A stretch of 13,131 bases of DNA from CAZHPA01 sp964533945 (GTDB taxonomy: Bacteria > Bacillota > Clostridia > Lachnospirales > WRBF01). Each line of letters opens with the position of its first letter. The stretch's first letter is position 1. The translations under genes were made by a program, and so were the position numbers. Shown here one piece after another: positions 8,439 to 13,131 of this stretch. The notes below the pieces were generated by a model, which did not search any database, was not told the origin of the DNA, and worked only from the letters and a program-made list of their open reading frames with translations. The stretch lies in contig CAZHPA010000047.1 in the NCBI GenBank assembly GCA_964533945.1, positions 1 to 13,131 of the forward strand. Direction: 5' to 3'.

Positions 8439-8464
8439 TTATAAAGGGCTTATGCCCTTTATAA
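8439..8464 (-). terminator. Hairpin after tetR, probable weak terminator
   Basis: TTATAAAGGGC (8439-8449) and GCCCTTTATAA (8454-8464) form a perfect 11-bp inverted repeat with a 4-base loop. It begins six bases beyond the tetR stop and before the acyltransferase promoter. No long T run follows in either direction, so it may stop transcription only partly or protect the mRNA end. Confidence 0.5.
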
Positions 8465-8470
8465 GTTATT

Positions 8471-9073
8471 TTAGTTATGCAAAACACCATGCAGAAAATT
8501 TTGCACTATGCTCCTGACTTTATTTTCATCAAGTTTTGTATGCCCCTGATACCAAAATCCTATATTTGCATTTATCATAGCAACAAAATGGCAAGCACAT
8601 TCAAGTTCTTTGCCTATTAGATTGTGGTGCTGTACTGATATGTTCTTAAATAGTTCTATAACAATCTCATATTGCCGTGTGATGTATGGCTTTGTGATAA
8701 TTGTCGTTTGTGCAGTTGGTGGTGCAAAGGATAGCGATAACAGCATTAAATAAAATATTTCGTTTTCTTGCGTAAAGCTAAAATAGGTATTCACAACTCG
8801 CGCAAGCACAGGATAAATATCTTCAAAACAGAATTCTGTATTAAGTGCATACGTGCATACGCTTTCGAGCAAACGGTTAAAGCACACATAATATTCTTCC
8901 AAAATAGCCTTAAAAACTCCCTCCTTGCTTTGAAAAAAATAATACAGCGTTGGTTTTGTAATGCCGGCTTGCTGAGTGATTTCTGTAATGCCGACAGACT
9001 CATAACCCTTTTTCCCGAATAACTTTAACGCACATTGTAAAATCGTGTCTCGGCTGTTTGTAGTATTGTTCAT
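8471..9073 (-). CDS. TetR/AcrR-family transcriptional regulator
   Basis: From the ATG at 9073 the product has 200 residues, the usual TetR size. Residues about 8-55 form the DNA-binding domain: DTILQCALKLFGKKGYES, then ITEITQQAGITKPTLYYFFQ as the helix-turn-helix, then SKEGVFKAILEEY. The remaining helical part is the ligand-binding/dimerisation domain. An upstream in-frame ATG at 9091 would add six residues, but it lies inside the predicted promoter spacer and operator, so it should not be transcribed. The predicted transcription start falls on or next to the ATG at 9073, and no ribosome site is visible, so the message may be leaderless. Related operators in its own promoter and in that of the downstream acyltransferase imply autoregulation and control of that gene. 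The ligand is unknown. Confidence 0.9.
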   Translation of the reverse strand: MNNTTNSRDTILQCALKLFGKKGYESVGITEITQQAGITKPTLYYFFQSKEGVFKAILEEYYVCFNRLLESVCTYALNTEFCFEDIYPVLARVVNTYFSFTQENEIFYLMLLSLSFAPPTAQTTIITKPYITRQYEIVIELFKNISVQHHNLIGKELECACHFVAMINANIGFWYQGHTKLDENKVRSIVQNFLHGVLHN

Positions 9074-9079
9074 ATCTAT

Positions 9080-9107
9080 ATTATATACCATTAGGTATAT
9101 AAGTCAA
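9080..9107 (-). promoter_or_regulatory. tetR promoter containing a perfect 22-bp operator palindrome
   Basis: On the minus strand, TTGACT (9102-9107), 16 bases, then TATAAT (9080-9085) make a good promoter. The arms TTATATACC (9081-9089) and GGTATATAA (9094-9102) are perfectly complementary around ATTA, a 9-4-9 palindrome that covers the whole spacer. This is the size and symmetry expected for a TetR-dimer site. Confidence 0.75.
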
Positions 9108-9303
9108 GAGGGTTTGGGATATATTTGAGGTTTACTGTGATTTTTTGAAAATAGCTCTTGCTGAATCTTTTGTTAAAAGTAGTTTTGCCAAGCACATCAA
9201 TACAGATATGACAACTTTGGAAAATGGAAAACATTATTTCCACACAAAAAAGCAGCTTGCATTTTTTTCAGAAACGATTAAGGAACAGATATATAGTTGC
9301 TAG
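9103..9303 (+). pseudogene. Unassigned ORF remnant (C-terminal-like, no start)
   Basis: A 66-codon open frame begins right after a stop at the edge of the tetR operator and ends at TAG 9301-9303. It has no start codon or ribosome site at its head; the only internal ATG is at the residue near NTDMTT. The translation has balanced protein-like composition (VWDIFEVYCDFLKIALAE, HINTDMTTLENGKHYFHT, QLAFFSETIKEQ). It looks like the tail of a longer gene whose front has been lost by a rearrangement. I do not recognise the family, and chance openness in AT-rich DNA cannot be excluded. Confidence 0.3.
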
Positions 9304-9672
9304 TCCTTCGTATAAAAAACATTCACCACTCTGAGTTAGCTTGGCTCGAAGTGGTGCTACAACAAAATACAAAAAACACCCGCCGCACAAGCGAAAATAA
9401 AAACCGTTATTTGGCGGGGTACAGATATGTAATAAAGATGCACTATTGCCAAATGGCAGTTTGGAGATAACCATAAACAAGCCATAGAGTTTTTATATTT
9501 TATTCGAATCGCAACTTTGGACTGGCAGAAAGTAAACATTAGCTATAAAAGCCAAAGCGTCCATCTGTTAAAATTTAATGTGTAATTCAAAATAAGAAGT
9601 TAAGAAATCGTGAACGATAAAAAAATCATAGTACAATAATATTGTGATATAGAAAATTTCAGATTTAAAAGG
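9304..9672. other. Gene-free stretch with hairpins
   Basis: No convincing gene is present on either strand. CACCACT (9324-9330) and AGTGGTG (9350-9356) form a stem; on the minus strand a run of six T (9314-9319) follows it, so it could terminate minus-strand transcription. Further on there are ACCCGCC/GGCGGG-type arms around 9377-9420 and a GCCA-AA-TGGC hairpin near 9450. The higher GC of these patches compared with their surroundings suggests remnants of acquired DNA. Confidence 0.4.
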
Positions 9673-9701
9673 TTGACAATCAAAATATATATTGATATAA
9701 T
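9673..9701 (+). promoter_or_regulatory. Sigma-A-type promoter of the padR-flavoprotein unit
   Basis: TTGACA (9673-9678) and TATAAT (9696-9701) are separated by exactly 17 bases, a consensus promoter. The transcription start is expected near 9708, at the head of the palindrome ATCCAAT-GTTGGTT. Confidence 0.82.
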
Positions 9702-9707
9702 GTAACT

Positions 9708-9721
9708 ATCCAATGTTGGTT
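9708..9721 (+). promoter_or_regulatory. Candidate PadR operator 1
   Basis: ATCCAAT-GTTGGTT is an imperfect palindrome (two mismatches) at the expected transcription start of padR. AACTATCCAAT before its centre is repeated exactly ahead of the flavoprotein gene at 10437-10447, and an ATTGTGG block follows both copies. A PadR dimer bound here would block initiation. Confidence 0.5.
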
Positions 9722-9750
9722 AATATTGTGGGAAAGAGGTGACTTAGATA

Positions 9751-10404
9751 ATGTTACAAATTCTGATTCTGTATTACCTTAGCCTTAAGCCAACACATGG
9801 ATACGAGATTCAGCGCTTCATTCAAATAAATGAATTGGACAAGTGGACAAAAATACAATCCGGTTCAATCTATTATGCAATTACTGCACTTGAGAAAAAA
9901 GGGTATGTAGAGTTATTGGATGAGCAGATAATTGGCGATGGCAACTATATTAGAAAAATCTATGCAACTACCTCATTGGGAAAAGAGAAATTAAACTTAA
10001 TAATTTTGAAGGGAATCGGATTACCAATTTCAGCAGTTGGGTCTGATAAATTCTTTATGTACCCCTTTTTAACAAAGCTTGCTTGGACTAATCTTGAAGC
10101 AGCCGTTCATAAGCATATAAAACAATTGGAGGAACATAAGGAATATTTGCTGAAATGGCAGGCGGTGAAAATTTCACAAAAGAGCCTGGAAATAGAAAAA
10201 ATTTCCTTCCAGATGATGTTGTCGCAGATTGAATTTCAAATGCAATGGCACAAAACCTTGTTAGATGAATATGATCAAATACTTGTAAAGCGCGAAAATA
10301 TGGAATCGCTTATCAAGGCATTTGATTTTAACAAGGCAAGTGTCGTAGAGCCTGAGGGCATAGAAAACATTGACGAGTTGATTAAAAAAACATATGGCTT
10401 ATAA
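9751..10404 (+). CDS. PadR-family transcriptional regulator
   Basis: The product has 217 residues. Residues 1-80 are the winged-helix domain typical of PadR: LILYYLSLKPTHGYEIQRFI, then SGSIYYAITALEKKGYVELL and the wing with RKIYATTSLGKEKL. From about 95 to 190 the chain is helical with regular heptad-like spacing (HIKQLEEHKEYLLKWQAV, SQIEFQMQWHKTLLDEYDQI), matching the C-terminal Vir_act_alpha_C-type dimerisation helices. PadR proteins usually repress detoxification, efflux or phenolic-acid genes and release DNA when bound by a ligand. The start is supported by AGAGGTG about ten bases before the ATG. It is followed 64 bases later by the flavoprotein gene in the same direction, likely one unit under the promoter at 9673. 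Similar palindromes before both genes point to autoregulation. The family is clear; the signal is not. Confidence 0.9.
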   Translation: MLQILILYYLSLKPTHGYEIQRFIQINELDKWTKIQSGSIYYAITALEKKGYVELLDEQIIGDGNYIRKIYATTSLGKEKLNLIILKGIGLPISAVGSDKFFMYPFLTKLAWTNLEAAVHKHIKQLEEHKEYLLKWQAVKISQKSLEIEKISFQMMLSQIEFQMQWHKTLLDEYDQILVKRENMESLIKAFDFNKASVVEPEGIENIDELIKKTYGL

Positions 10405-10407
10405 TTC

Positions 10408-10423
10408 CCCGCCTTCTGGCGGG
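10408..10423 (+). other. GC-rich hairpin between padR and the flavoprotein gene
   Basis: CCCGCC-TTCT-GGCGGG forms a perfect 6-bp stem four bases after the padR stop. No T run follows, so it is not a standard terminator. It could set relative mRNA levels or stability in the two-gene unit. Confidence 0.5.
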
Positions 10424-10440
10424 CATATAAGCCGCAAACT

Positions 10441-10454
10441 ATCCAATATTGGAT
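10441..10454 (+). promoter_or_regulatory. Candidate PadR operator 2
   Basis: ATCCAAT-ATTGGAT is a perfect 14-bp palindrome ending just before the GGAGGAGA ribosome site (10458-10465) of the flavoprotein gene. It resembles the site at 9708-9721. A dimer bound here could act as a roadblock. In RNA it could also form a short hairpin next to the ribosome site. Confidence 0.5.
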
Positions 10455-10468
10455 TGTGGAGGAGACAT

Positions 10469-11296
10469 ATGCAAATTGCTGTTCTTATGGGGAGCCCAAG
10501 AAAAAAAGATACCTATCGAATTTGTCAAATGATAAATGAAATAATTTCGGAAAACACAGAGTGTACATTTGAGTACATACATTTGAGCGATTACGATATT
10601 ATGGAATGCAAAGGCTGTGACCAATGCTTTCTTCGTGGGGAGGAACGTTGTCCAAATAAAGATGATGTCAATTTAATTAAAGAAAAACTGCTTTATGCTG
10701 ATGGAATTATCTTTGCCGCACCAGTATATGCGTACCACATACCTGGGCAGCTAAAAATTCTGTGCGACCGCCTTGCGTATGTGTTTCACAGGCAAATTCT
10801 TGTAGGAAAACCAGCCATTATCATATCAACTACTGCGGGTGGCGGATTAAAACCCGTTATGAGTTTTCTAAAAATGATGGCTGTGGGATGGGGCTGTTTC
10901 TGCGTTGGGGAAATAGGAATTATTGCCCCTAAATTCTATAAAAAAAACAACTATGGCTCAAATGCCTATAATGAAGCGTATTTCCGAAAAAATGAAAAAG
11001 CAATAGGGAAATTGGCAACACGGTTGAGAACACAAATACAATCAAATAAAAAACCGATTCCGAATTTTTATGAAATCTATATGTTTCAAGGATTGCGAAG
11101 CAAAATCTATTCCTCTCAATATGATTATGATTTTTGGGCGCAAAAAGGCTGGATAGACGGCTGTTACTTTTACGAAACGAAAATTGGTCCAGTGAAAAAA
11201 TTGTTTGGGTATTTTCTCAGAATGTCAATCGATTTAATGTTCAAGTCGAAAGTTAAGAAAATATCAAATGCGACAAAGACAAATGCCAAGTACTAG
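10469..11296 (+). CDS. NAD(P)H-dependent FMN reductase / iron-sulfur-flavoprotein-like oxidoreductase
   Basis: The product has 275 residues from the ATG at 10469, which follows GGAGGAGA by three bases; a longer frame from 10394 would overlap padR and cross the hairpin and operator. Residues 1-190 fit the flavodoxin-like FMN reductase fold: GSPRKKDTY (8-16) as the phosphate loop, APVYAYHIPGQLK (84-96) and DRLAYVF as flavin-contacting segments, then TTAGGG near 125. C47, C50, C53 and C61 form C-x2-C-x2-C-x7-C, the compact motif of archaeal-type iron-sulfur flavoproteins, so a 4Fe-4S cluster is possible. The extra 80 residues at the C-terminus, aromatic and basic (YMFQGLRSKIY, YDYDFWAQKGW), go beyond the core fold and may be membrane- or partner-associated. 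Such enzymes transfer electrons to quinones, oxygen species or xenobiotics. PadR control suggests induction by a toxic compound. The precise substrate is unknown. Confidence 0.85.
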   Translation: MQIAVLMGSPRKKDTYRICQMINEIISENTECTFEYIHLSDYDIMECKGCDQCFLRGEERCPNKDDVNLIKEKLLYADGIIFAAPVYAYHIPGQLKILCDRLAYVFHRQILVGKPAIIISTTAGGGLKPVMSFLKMMAVGWGCFCVGEIGIIAPKFYKKNNYGSNAYNEAYFRKNEKAIGKLATRLRTQIQSNKKPIPNFYEIYMFQGLRSKIYSSQYDYDFWAQKGWIDGCYFYETKIGPVKKLFGYFLRMSIDLMFKSKVKKISNATKTNAKY

Positions 11297-11507
11297 GGTA
11301 TGCAACATAAGACAGAATACCTTTGTTCACCTTACCCCCGAAGTCACACTGACGTAGGGTTTAAACAAATCTTTTATTGCATAAAATAATTGCTCATACA
11401 GAAATTAATTTATATTTTGTATAATTTAAGTCGATAGAGTGATTAATAGTTACCAAAAACATATATAAACATGTTAAAACACCATTGAATATATGCTTAA
11501 TAATAAA
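11297..11507. other. AT-rich intergenic stretch, no gene
   Basis: No coding frame is supported. A weak imperfect hairpin lies at about 11333-11361 (ACCCCC and AGGGT arms, inner GTCA-CAC-TGAC) and could end the padR-flavoprotein message, though only a short T-rich tail follows. The rest is low-complexity AT-rich sequence. Confidence 0.4.
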
Positions 11508-11536
11508 TTGCAAGCTTAGACAATATATCATATATT
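11508..11536 (+). promoter_or_regulatory. Promoter of the predicted structured RNA
   Basis: TTGCAA (11508-11513) and TATATT (11531-11536) are 17 bases apart. The expected start near 11543 lies three bases before the first hairpin of the structured region, which supports the pairing of this promoter with an RNA gene. Confidence 0.5.
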
Positions 11537-11542
11537 TCATTT

Positions 11543-11793
11543 GTTAGGTTCGCATAAGAACCTTGATAATTGAATAGAGCATGGGTTGCAGATTTCAAGC
11601 ATAATCTGCATAAAACTCTATGTGTCGTTAGTATATACGAAGATATACTTAATATTCCGGCAAAAGCCACGCCGTGAAAAATATGTTTTTCTAATGATTC
11701 TTTAGTCGTTAGCTACCGTGGGCTACACGGGAAGTTACGCTTGTGGACTGCTAATTATTACTACTCCTAGCGAAGCTAGGAGTAGTAATTTTA
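11543..11793 (+). ncRNA. Predicted structured non-coding RNA of about 250 nt
   Basis: No protein-coding frame is credible here, yet five hairpins line up. They are AGGTTC/GAACCT (11546-11563), an outer ATAGAG/CTCTAT stem (11574-11621) enclosing TGCAGATT/AATCTGCA (11587-11610), AGTATAT/ATATACT (11630-11649), and CCGTG/CACGG (11716-11730). The unpaired GGCAAAAGCCACGCCGTG and AGTTACGC segments look like conserved loop sequence. GTCGTTAG occurs twice (11624-11631 and 11705-11712). A promoter sits directly in front and a 15-bp terminator hairpin directly behind. The next gene starts on the other strand, so this is not a leader riboswitch; it looks like an independent RNA. It does not match 6S, tmRNA, SRP or RNase P landmarks. 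The clostridial raiA-motif RNA has a similar size and is one candidate, but I cannot confirm that from memory of its consensus. Confidence 0.6.
11757..11792 (+). terminator. Strong terminator hairpin ending the structured RNA
   Basis: ATTACTACTCCTAGC (11757-11771) and GCTAGGAGTAGTAAT (11775-11789) make a perfect 15-bp stem around GAA, followed by TTT. It is symmetric enough to work on both strands, which would also stop read-through from the hxlR-type gene. Confidence 0.82.
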
Positions 11794-11846
11794 AAAACGT
11801 TATTAGGTTAGCCGAGAGCTGGCAGGTTGAAGTAAGAATTTTCTGG

Positions 11847-11866
11847 ATATATACATTTGTATATAT
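11847..11866. repeat. AT-rich palindrome downstream of the HxlR gene
   Basis: ATATATACA and TGTATATAT are perfect 9-base arms with a TT centre. It lies about 40 bases past the hxlR-type stop codon. It could be a weak 3' hairpin, although no T run follows on the minus strand. Its role is undecided. Confidence 0.4.
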
Positions 11867-11906
11867 TTTCAGTAGCATGATATGAAGAACAAGTCTTGTT
11901 AATATT

Positions 11907-12236
11907 TCAAGTCCATTTATCCCCCCAATAGTACATTGCATTTATTATATTGTCTAATTCTTCTCCCTTTTCGGTAAGGGAGTATTCCACTGTTACAGGT
12001 ACAGTTGGGTACACAGTTCTTGTGACAATGCCGTTTGCTTCTAAAGAGCGCAAACATGAAGTCAAAGTTTTGGGGCTTATATCGTGTAGTAATTTTCTTA
12101 ACTCGCCAAATCTTTTTTTACCAAGGAACAAATTTTTAATAATTAAAAAAGACCACTTGCCACCAATTACATTTAGAGCTTTTTCAACGCAACATTCAAC
12201 TGAACAACAAGAATGTAATATTTTTTCATCAATCAT
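11907..12236 (-). CDS. HxlR-family winged-helix regulator with cysteine-rich N-terminus
   Basis: From the ATG at 12236 the product has 109 residues, normal for HxlR proteins. The core is CVEKALNVIGGKWSFLIIKN, then GKKRFGELRKLL, the recognition helix ISPKTLTSCLRSLEANGIV, the wing TRTVYPTVPVTVEYSLTEKG and the C-terminal YYWGDKW. Where the family normally has one conserved Cys before the VIGGKW segment, this protein has four, C10, C11, C15 and C16 (CCSVECC). In HypR and YodB the matching Cys senses disulfide or quinone stress, so a thiol or metal switch is plausible here. I rejected the upstream TTG at 12251 because it overlaps the GGAGGG ribosome site, which is seven bases before the ATG. The divergent nitroreductase gene shares a 140-base intergenic region, the usual layout for HxlR regulators of flavoenzymes (as YodB with azoR or HypR with hypO). 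Confidence 0.9.
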   Translation of the reverse strand: MIDEKILHSCCSVECCVEKALNVIGGKWSFLIIKNLFLGKKRFGELRKLLHDISPKTLTSCLRSLEANGIVTRTVYPTVPVTVEYSLTEKGEELDNIINAMYYWGDKWT

Positions 12237-12252
12237 ATAATATCCCTCCAAT

Positions 12253-12325
12253 ATCGCAATGCTACATAATAGATACTAATGATATATATAGGTTATTATA
12301 TATCAAAAATGTAACTTATTGCGAT
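12253..12325. promoter_or_regulatory. Nested inverted repeats between hxlR and nitroreductase genes, candidate operator
   Basis: Three pairs of arms are nested around nearly the same centre: ATCGCAAT (12253-12260) with ATTGCGAT (12318-12325), TACAT (12263-12267) with ATGTA (12309-12313), and TGATATATA (12280-12288) with TATATATCA (12297-12305). The right outer arm overlaps the nitroreductase -35 box and the left outer arm lies next to the hxlR ribosome site. One bound complex could therefore affect both genes. Confidence 0.55.
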
Positions 12326-12347
12326 TGTATACTTGTTGTGCTAAAAT
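12319..12347 (+). promoter_or_regulatory. Promoter of the nitroreductase gene
   Basis: TTGCGA (12319-12324) and TAAAAT (12342-12347) are 17 bases apart, with transcription expected to begin near 12354. The -35 is within the ATTGCGAT arm of the candidate HxlR operator. Confidence 0.6.
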
Positions 12348-12376
12348 GTCAATATTATTTTATAGGAGGTTTATAT

Positions 12377-12895
12377 ATGACTTTTTTAGAATTGGCAAAG
12401 ATGCGCAGTTCTGTACGTAAGTATCAATCCAAGGCCGTTGAACCTGATAAGATTAACATGATTTTAGAAGTAGCCAGAGTATCACCAACGGCAGGGAACA
12501 AACAGCCCAATCACTTCTTAGTTTTGACAGATTCACAGGATATAGAAAAGCTGAACAAGGGTACGAATTCACACGGAGCACCATTAGCAATCATCATTTG
12601 CGCCGACAAAAGCACTGCATGGGTGCGCCCCTTTGACAAGGCTTCGATGGCAGAAATTGATGCTACCGTTGCTACAGACCATATGATGATGTGCGTTGAA
12701 GATTTAGGGCTGGGGAGTTGTTGGCTAACATATTTTGACCCTGTTGTAATCCGTAAAGAATTTAATATTCCTGATAATATTGTACCGATAAATATTTTGG
12801 CTATAGGCTATCCAGAAGGTGAAACGGCTTCACCATCAAGACATTCAACTGAAAGAAAACCATTGAGTGATATGGTTCATTATAAATCTTTCTAA
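12377..12895 (+). CDS. Nitroreductase-family FMN-dependent oxidoreductase
   Basis: The product has 172 residues, a full-length small nitroreductase. RSSVRKY (10-16) is the N-terminal FMN-phosphate segment and PTAGNKQP (37-44) is the second typical flavin-binding motif. The middle contains ATVATDHMMMCVEDLGLGSC, the dimer-helix region, and the end has ILAIGYPEGE and RKPLSDMVHYKSF. Enzymes of this family use FMN and NAD(P)H to reduce quinones, nitro compounds or flavins in the cytoplasm as homodimers. The start ATG at 12377 follows AGGAGGT (12364-12370) by six bases; an upstream TTG in frame at 12338 is before the predicted transcription start. It is divergent from the Cys-rich HxlR gene, which probably controls it. 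An insertion sequence starts directly after its TAA; the C-terminus looks complete. Confidence 0.92.
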   Translation: MTFLELAKMRSSVRKYQSKAVEPDKINMILEVARVSPTAGNKQPNHFLVLTDSQDIEKLNKGTNSHGAPLAIIICADKSTAWVRPFDKASMAEIDATVATDHMMMCVEDLGLGSCWLTYFDPVVIRKEFNIPDNIVPINILAIGYPEGETASPSRHSTERKPLSDMVHYKSF

Positions 12896-13131
12896 GAGCT
12901 TGTTCATAATCTAGCTAACCTTAAAAATATATAGTATAGTTACATAAAAACACAAGGAACGATATAAATGCATAATTATCTAAGTGATATAACAAGAGAG
13001 CGGTTCAAGATTATAAGAAAAACACTTGAAAATGCTAGAAAAATAACCAAACTAAGAAAAATGGATTTATATAATGTATTTTGTGGATTACTTTATATAC
13101 TAAAAAGTGGTTGTCAATGGAGAATGCTTCC
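12896..13131 (+). mobile_element. IS5-type insertion sequence, left end (truncated by window)
   Basis: The element seems to begin at GAGCTTGTTCATAATC (12896 onward), in the position of a left inverted repeat, 72 bases before a transposase start codon. The bases just before it, CTAA (12892-12895), fit the YTAR-type target preference of some IS5-family members and include the nitroreductase stop codon. The right end is outside the window, so the inverted repeat and target duplication are unconfirmed. Confidence 0.6.
12968..13131 (+). CDS. IS5-family transposase, N-terminal part (DUF4096-like)
   Basis: The frame is open from the ATG at 12968 to the right edge (54 complete codons). It has an AAGGAA ribosome site eight bases upstream. 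The start MHNYLSDITRERFKIIRKTL matches the LTDEQW-type N-terminal helix of IS402/IS427-like transposases, and LYNVFCGLLYILKSGCQW followed by RMLP matches the very characteristic VLNAILYVLRTGCQWRMLP pattern of the DUF4096 domain. The catalytic DDE part would lie beyond the window. No early stop or shift is visible, so the element may be intact. Confidence 0.85.
   Translation, partial: MHNYLSDITRERFKIIRKTLENARKITKLRKMDLYNVFCGLLYILKSGCQWRML

Noticed and set aside
9268..9539. Two overlapping minus-strand ORFs of 60-70 codons
   Set aside because: No ribosome sites, no recognisable domains, overlapping frames, and they cross hairpins and a T run; treated as non-coding.
10394..10468. Upstream in-frame ATG extending the flavoprotein by 25 residues
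   Set aside because: The extension overlaps the padR end, crosses a GC hairpin and the palindrome, and has no ribosome site; the ATG at 10469 has GGAGGAGA and the usual family N-terminus.
11543..11793. Riboswitch (c-di-GMP or cobalamin type) suggested by the GGCAAAAGCCACGCC stretch
   Set aside because: The remaining conserved parts of those aptamers are missing and no gene follows in the same direction after the terminator.
11812..11845. T-box-like sequence (GAGAGCTGGCAGGTTGAAG)
   Set aside because: It slightly resembles a T-box leader segment, but there is no specifier stem, no TGGNACC bulge, no antiterminator and no downstream aminoacyl-tRNA synthetase or amino-acid gene.
1..13131. CRISPR array, tRNA or rRNA genes
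   Set aside because: No regularly spaced repeats and no tRNA cloverleaf or rRNA landmarks were seen; a TTGATAATTGAATAG stretch near 11563 only loosely resembles an rRNA spacer.

Overview
The window is AT-rich, with strong AGGAGG-type ribosome binding sites, canonical TTGACA/TATAAT promoters and Gram-positive secretory signal peptides. This points to an anaerobic, probably gut-associated Clostridia-type Firmicute. That assignment is an inference from gene content and base composition; there is no rRNA here to fix it. The layout suggests a chromosome with a glycan-foraging locus on the left and a patchwork accessory region on the right.

Left part (1-6007). Two large secreted proteins are transcribed divergently from about 3545-3692. 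The minus-strand gene, cut by the left edge, is a GH84 beta-N-acetylglucosaminidase/hyaluronidase-type enzyme followed by two discoidin-like (CBM32) modules. The plus-strand gene is a non-catalytic protein with a CBM40-like sialic-acid-binding domain, three Ig-like domains, a cohesin and a C-terminal dockerin, ending at a strong intrinsic terminator. Together they look like an extracellular host-glycan (mucin/hyaluronan/sialoglycan) system with cellulosome-style docking.

Middle (6008-9100). There is a small Sm-like, Gly/Tyr/Ala-rich protein with a possible sporulation-type promoter. Behind it lie the decayed remains of a sensor histidine kinase. Next come a free-standing condensation/acyltransferase-type enzyme and a TetR-family regulator. 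Near-identical operator sequences lie inside the predicted promoters of both the tetR gene and the acyltransferase gene, so the regulator probably controls itself and the enzyme.

Right part (9100-13131). An unassigned ORF scar and structured non-coding DNA lead to a PadR regulator followed by an iron-sulfur-flavoprotein-like oxidoreductase; related palindromes precede each gene. A gene-free stretch holds a promoter, five hairpins and a strong terminator hairpin, predicting a structured ncRNA of about 250 nt. Then come a Cys-rich HxlR-type regulator and, divergently, a small nitroreductase-family flavoenzyme with a nested inverted repeat between them. An IS5-type insertion sequence begins at the nitroreductase stop codon and runs off the right edge.

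The right two thirds therefore contain three separate regulator-plus-enzyme modules (TetR/acyltransferase, PadR/flavoprotein, HxlR/nitroreductase), each with its own visible candidate operators. This pattern fits responses to xenobiotic, redox or antibiotic signals.
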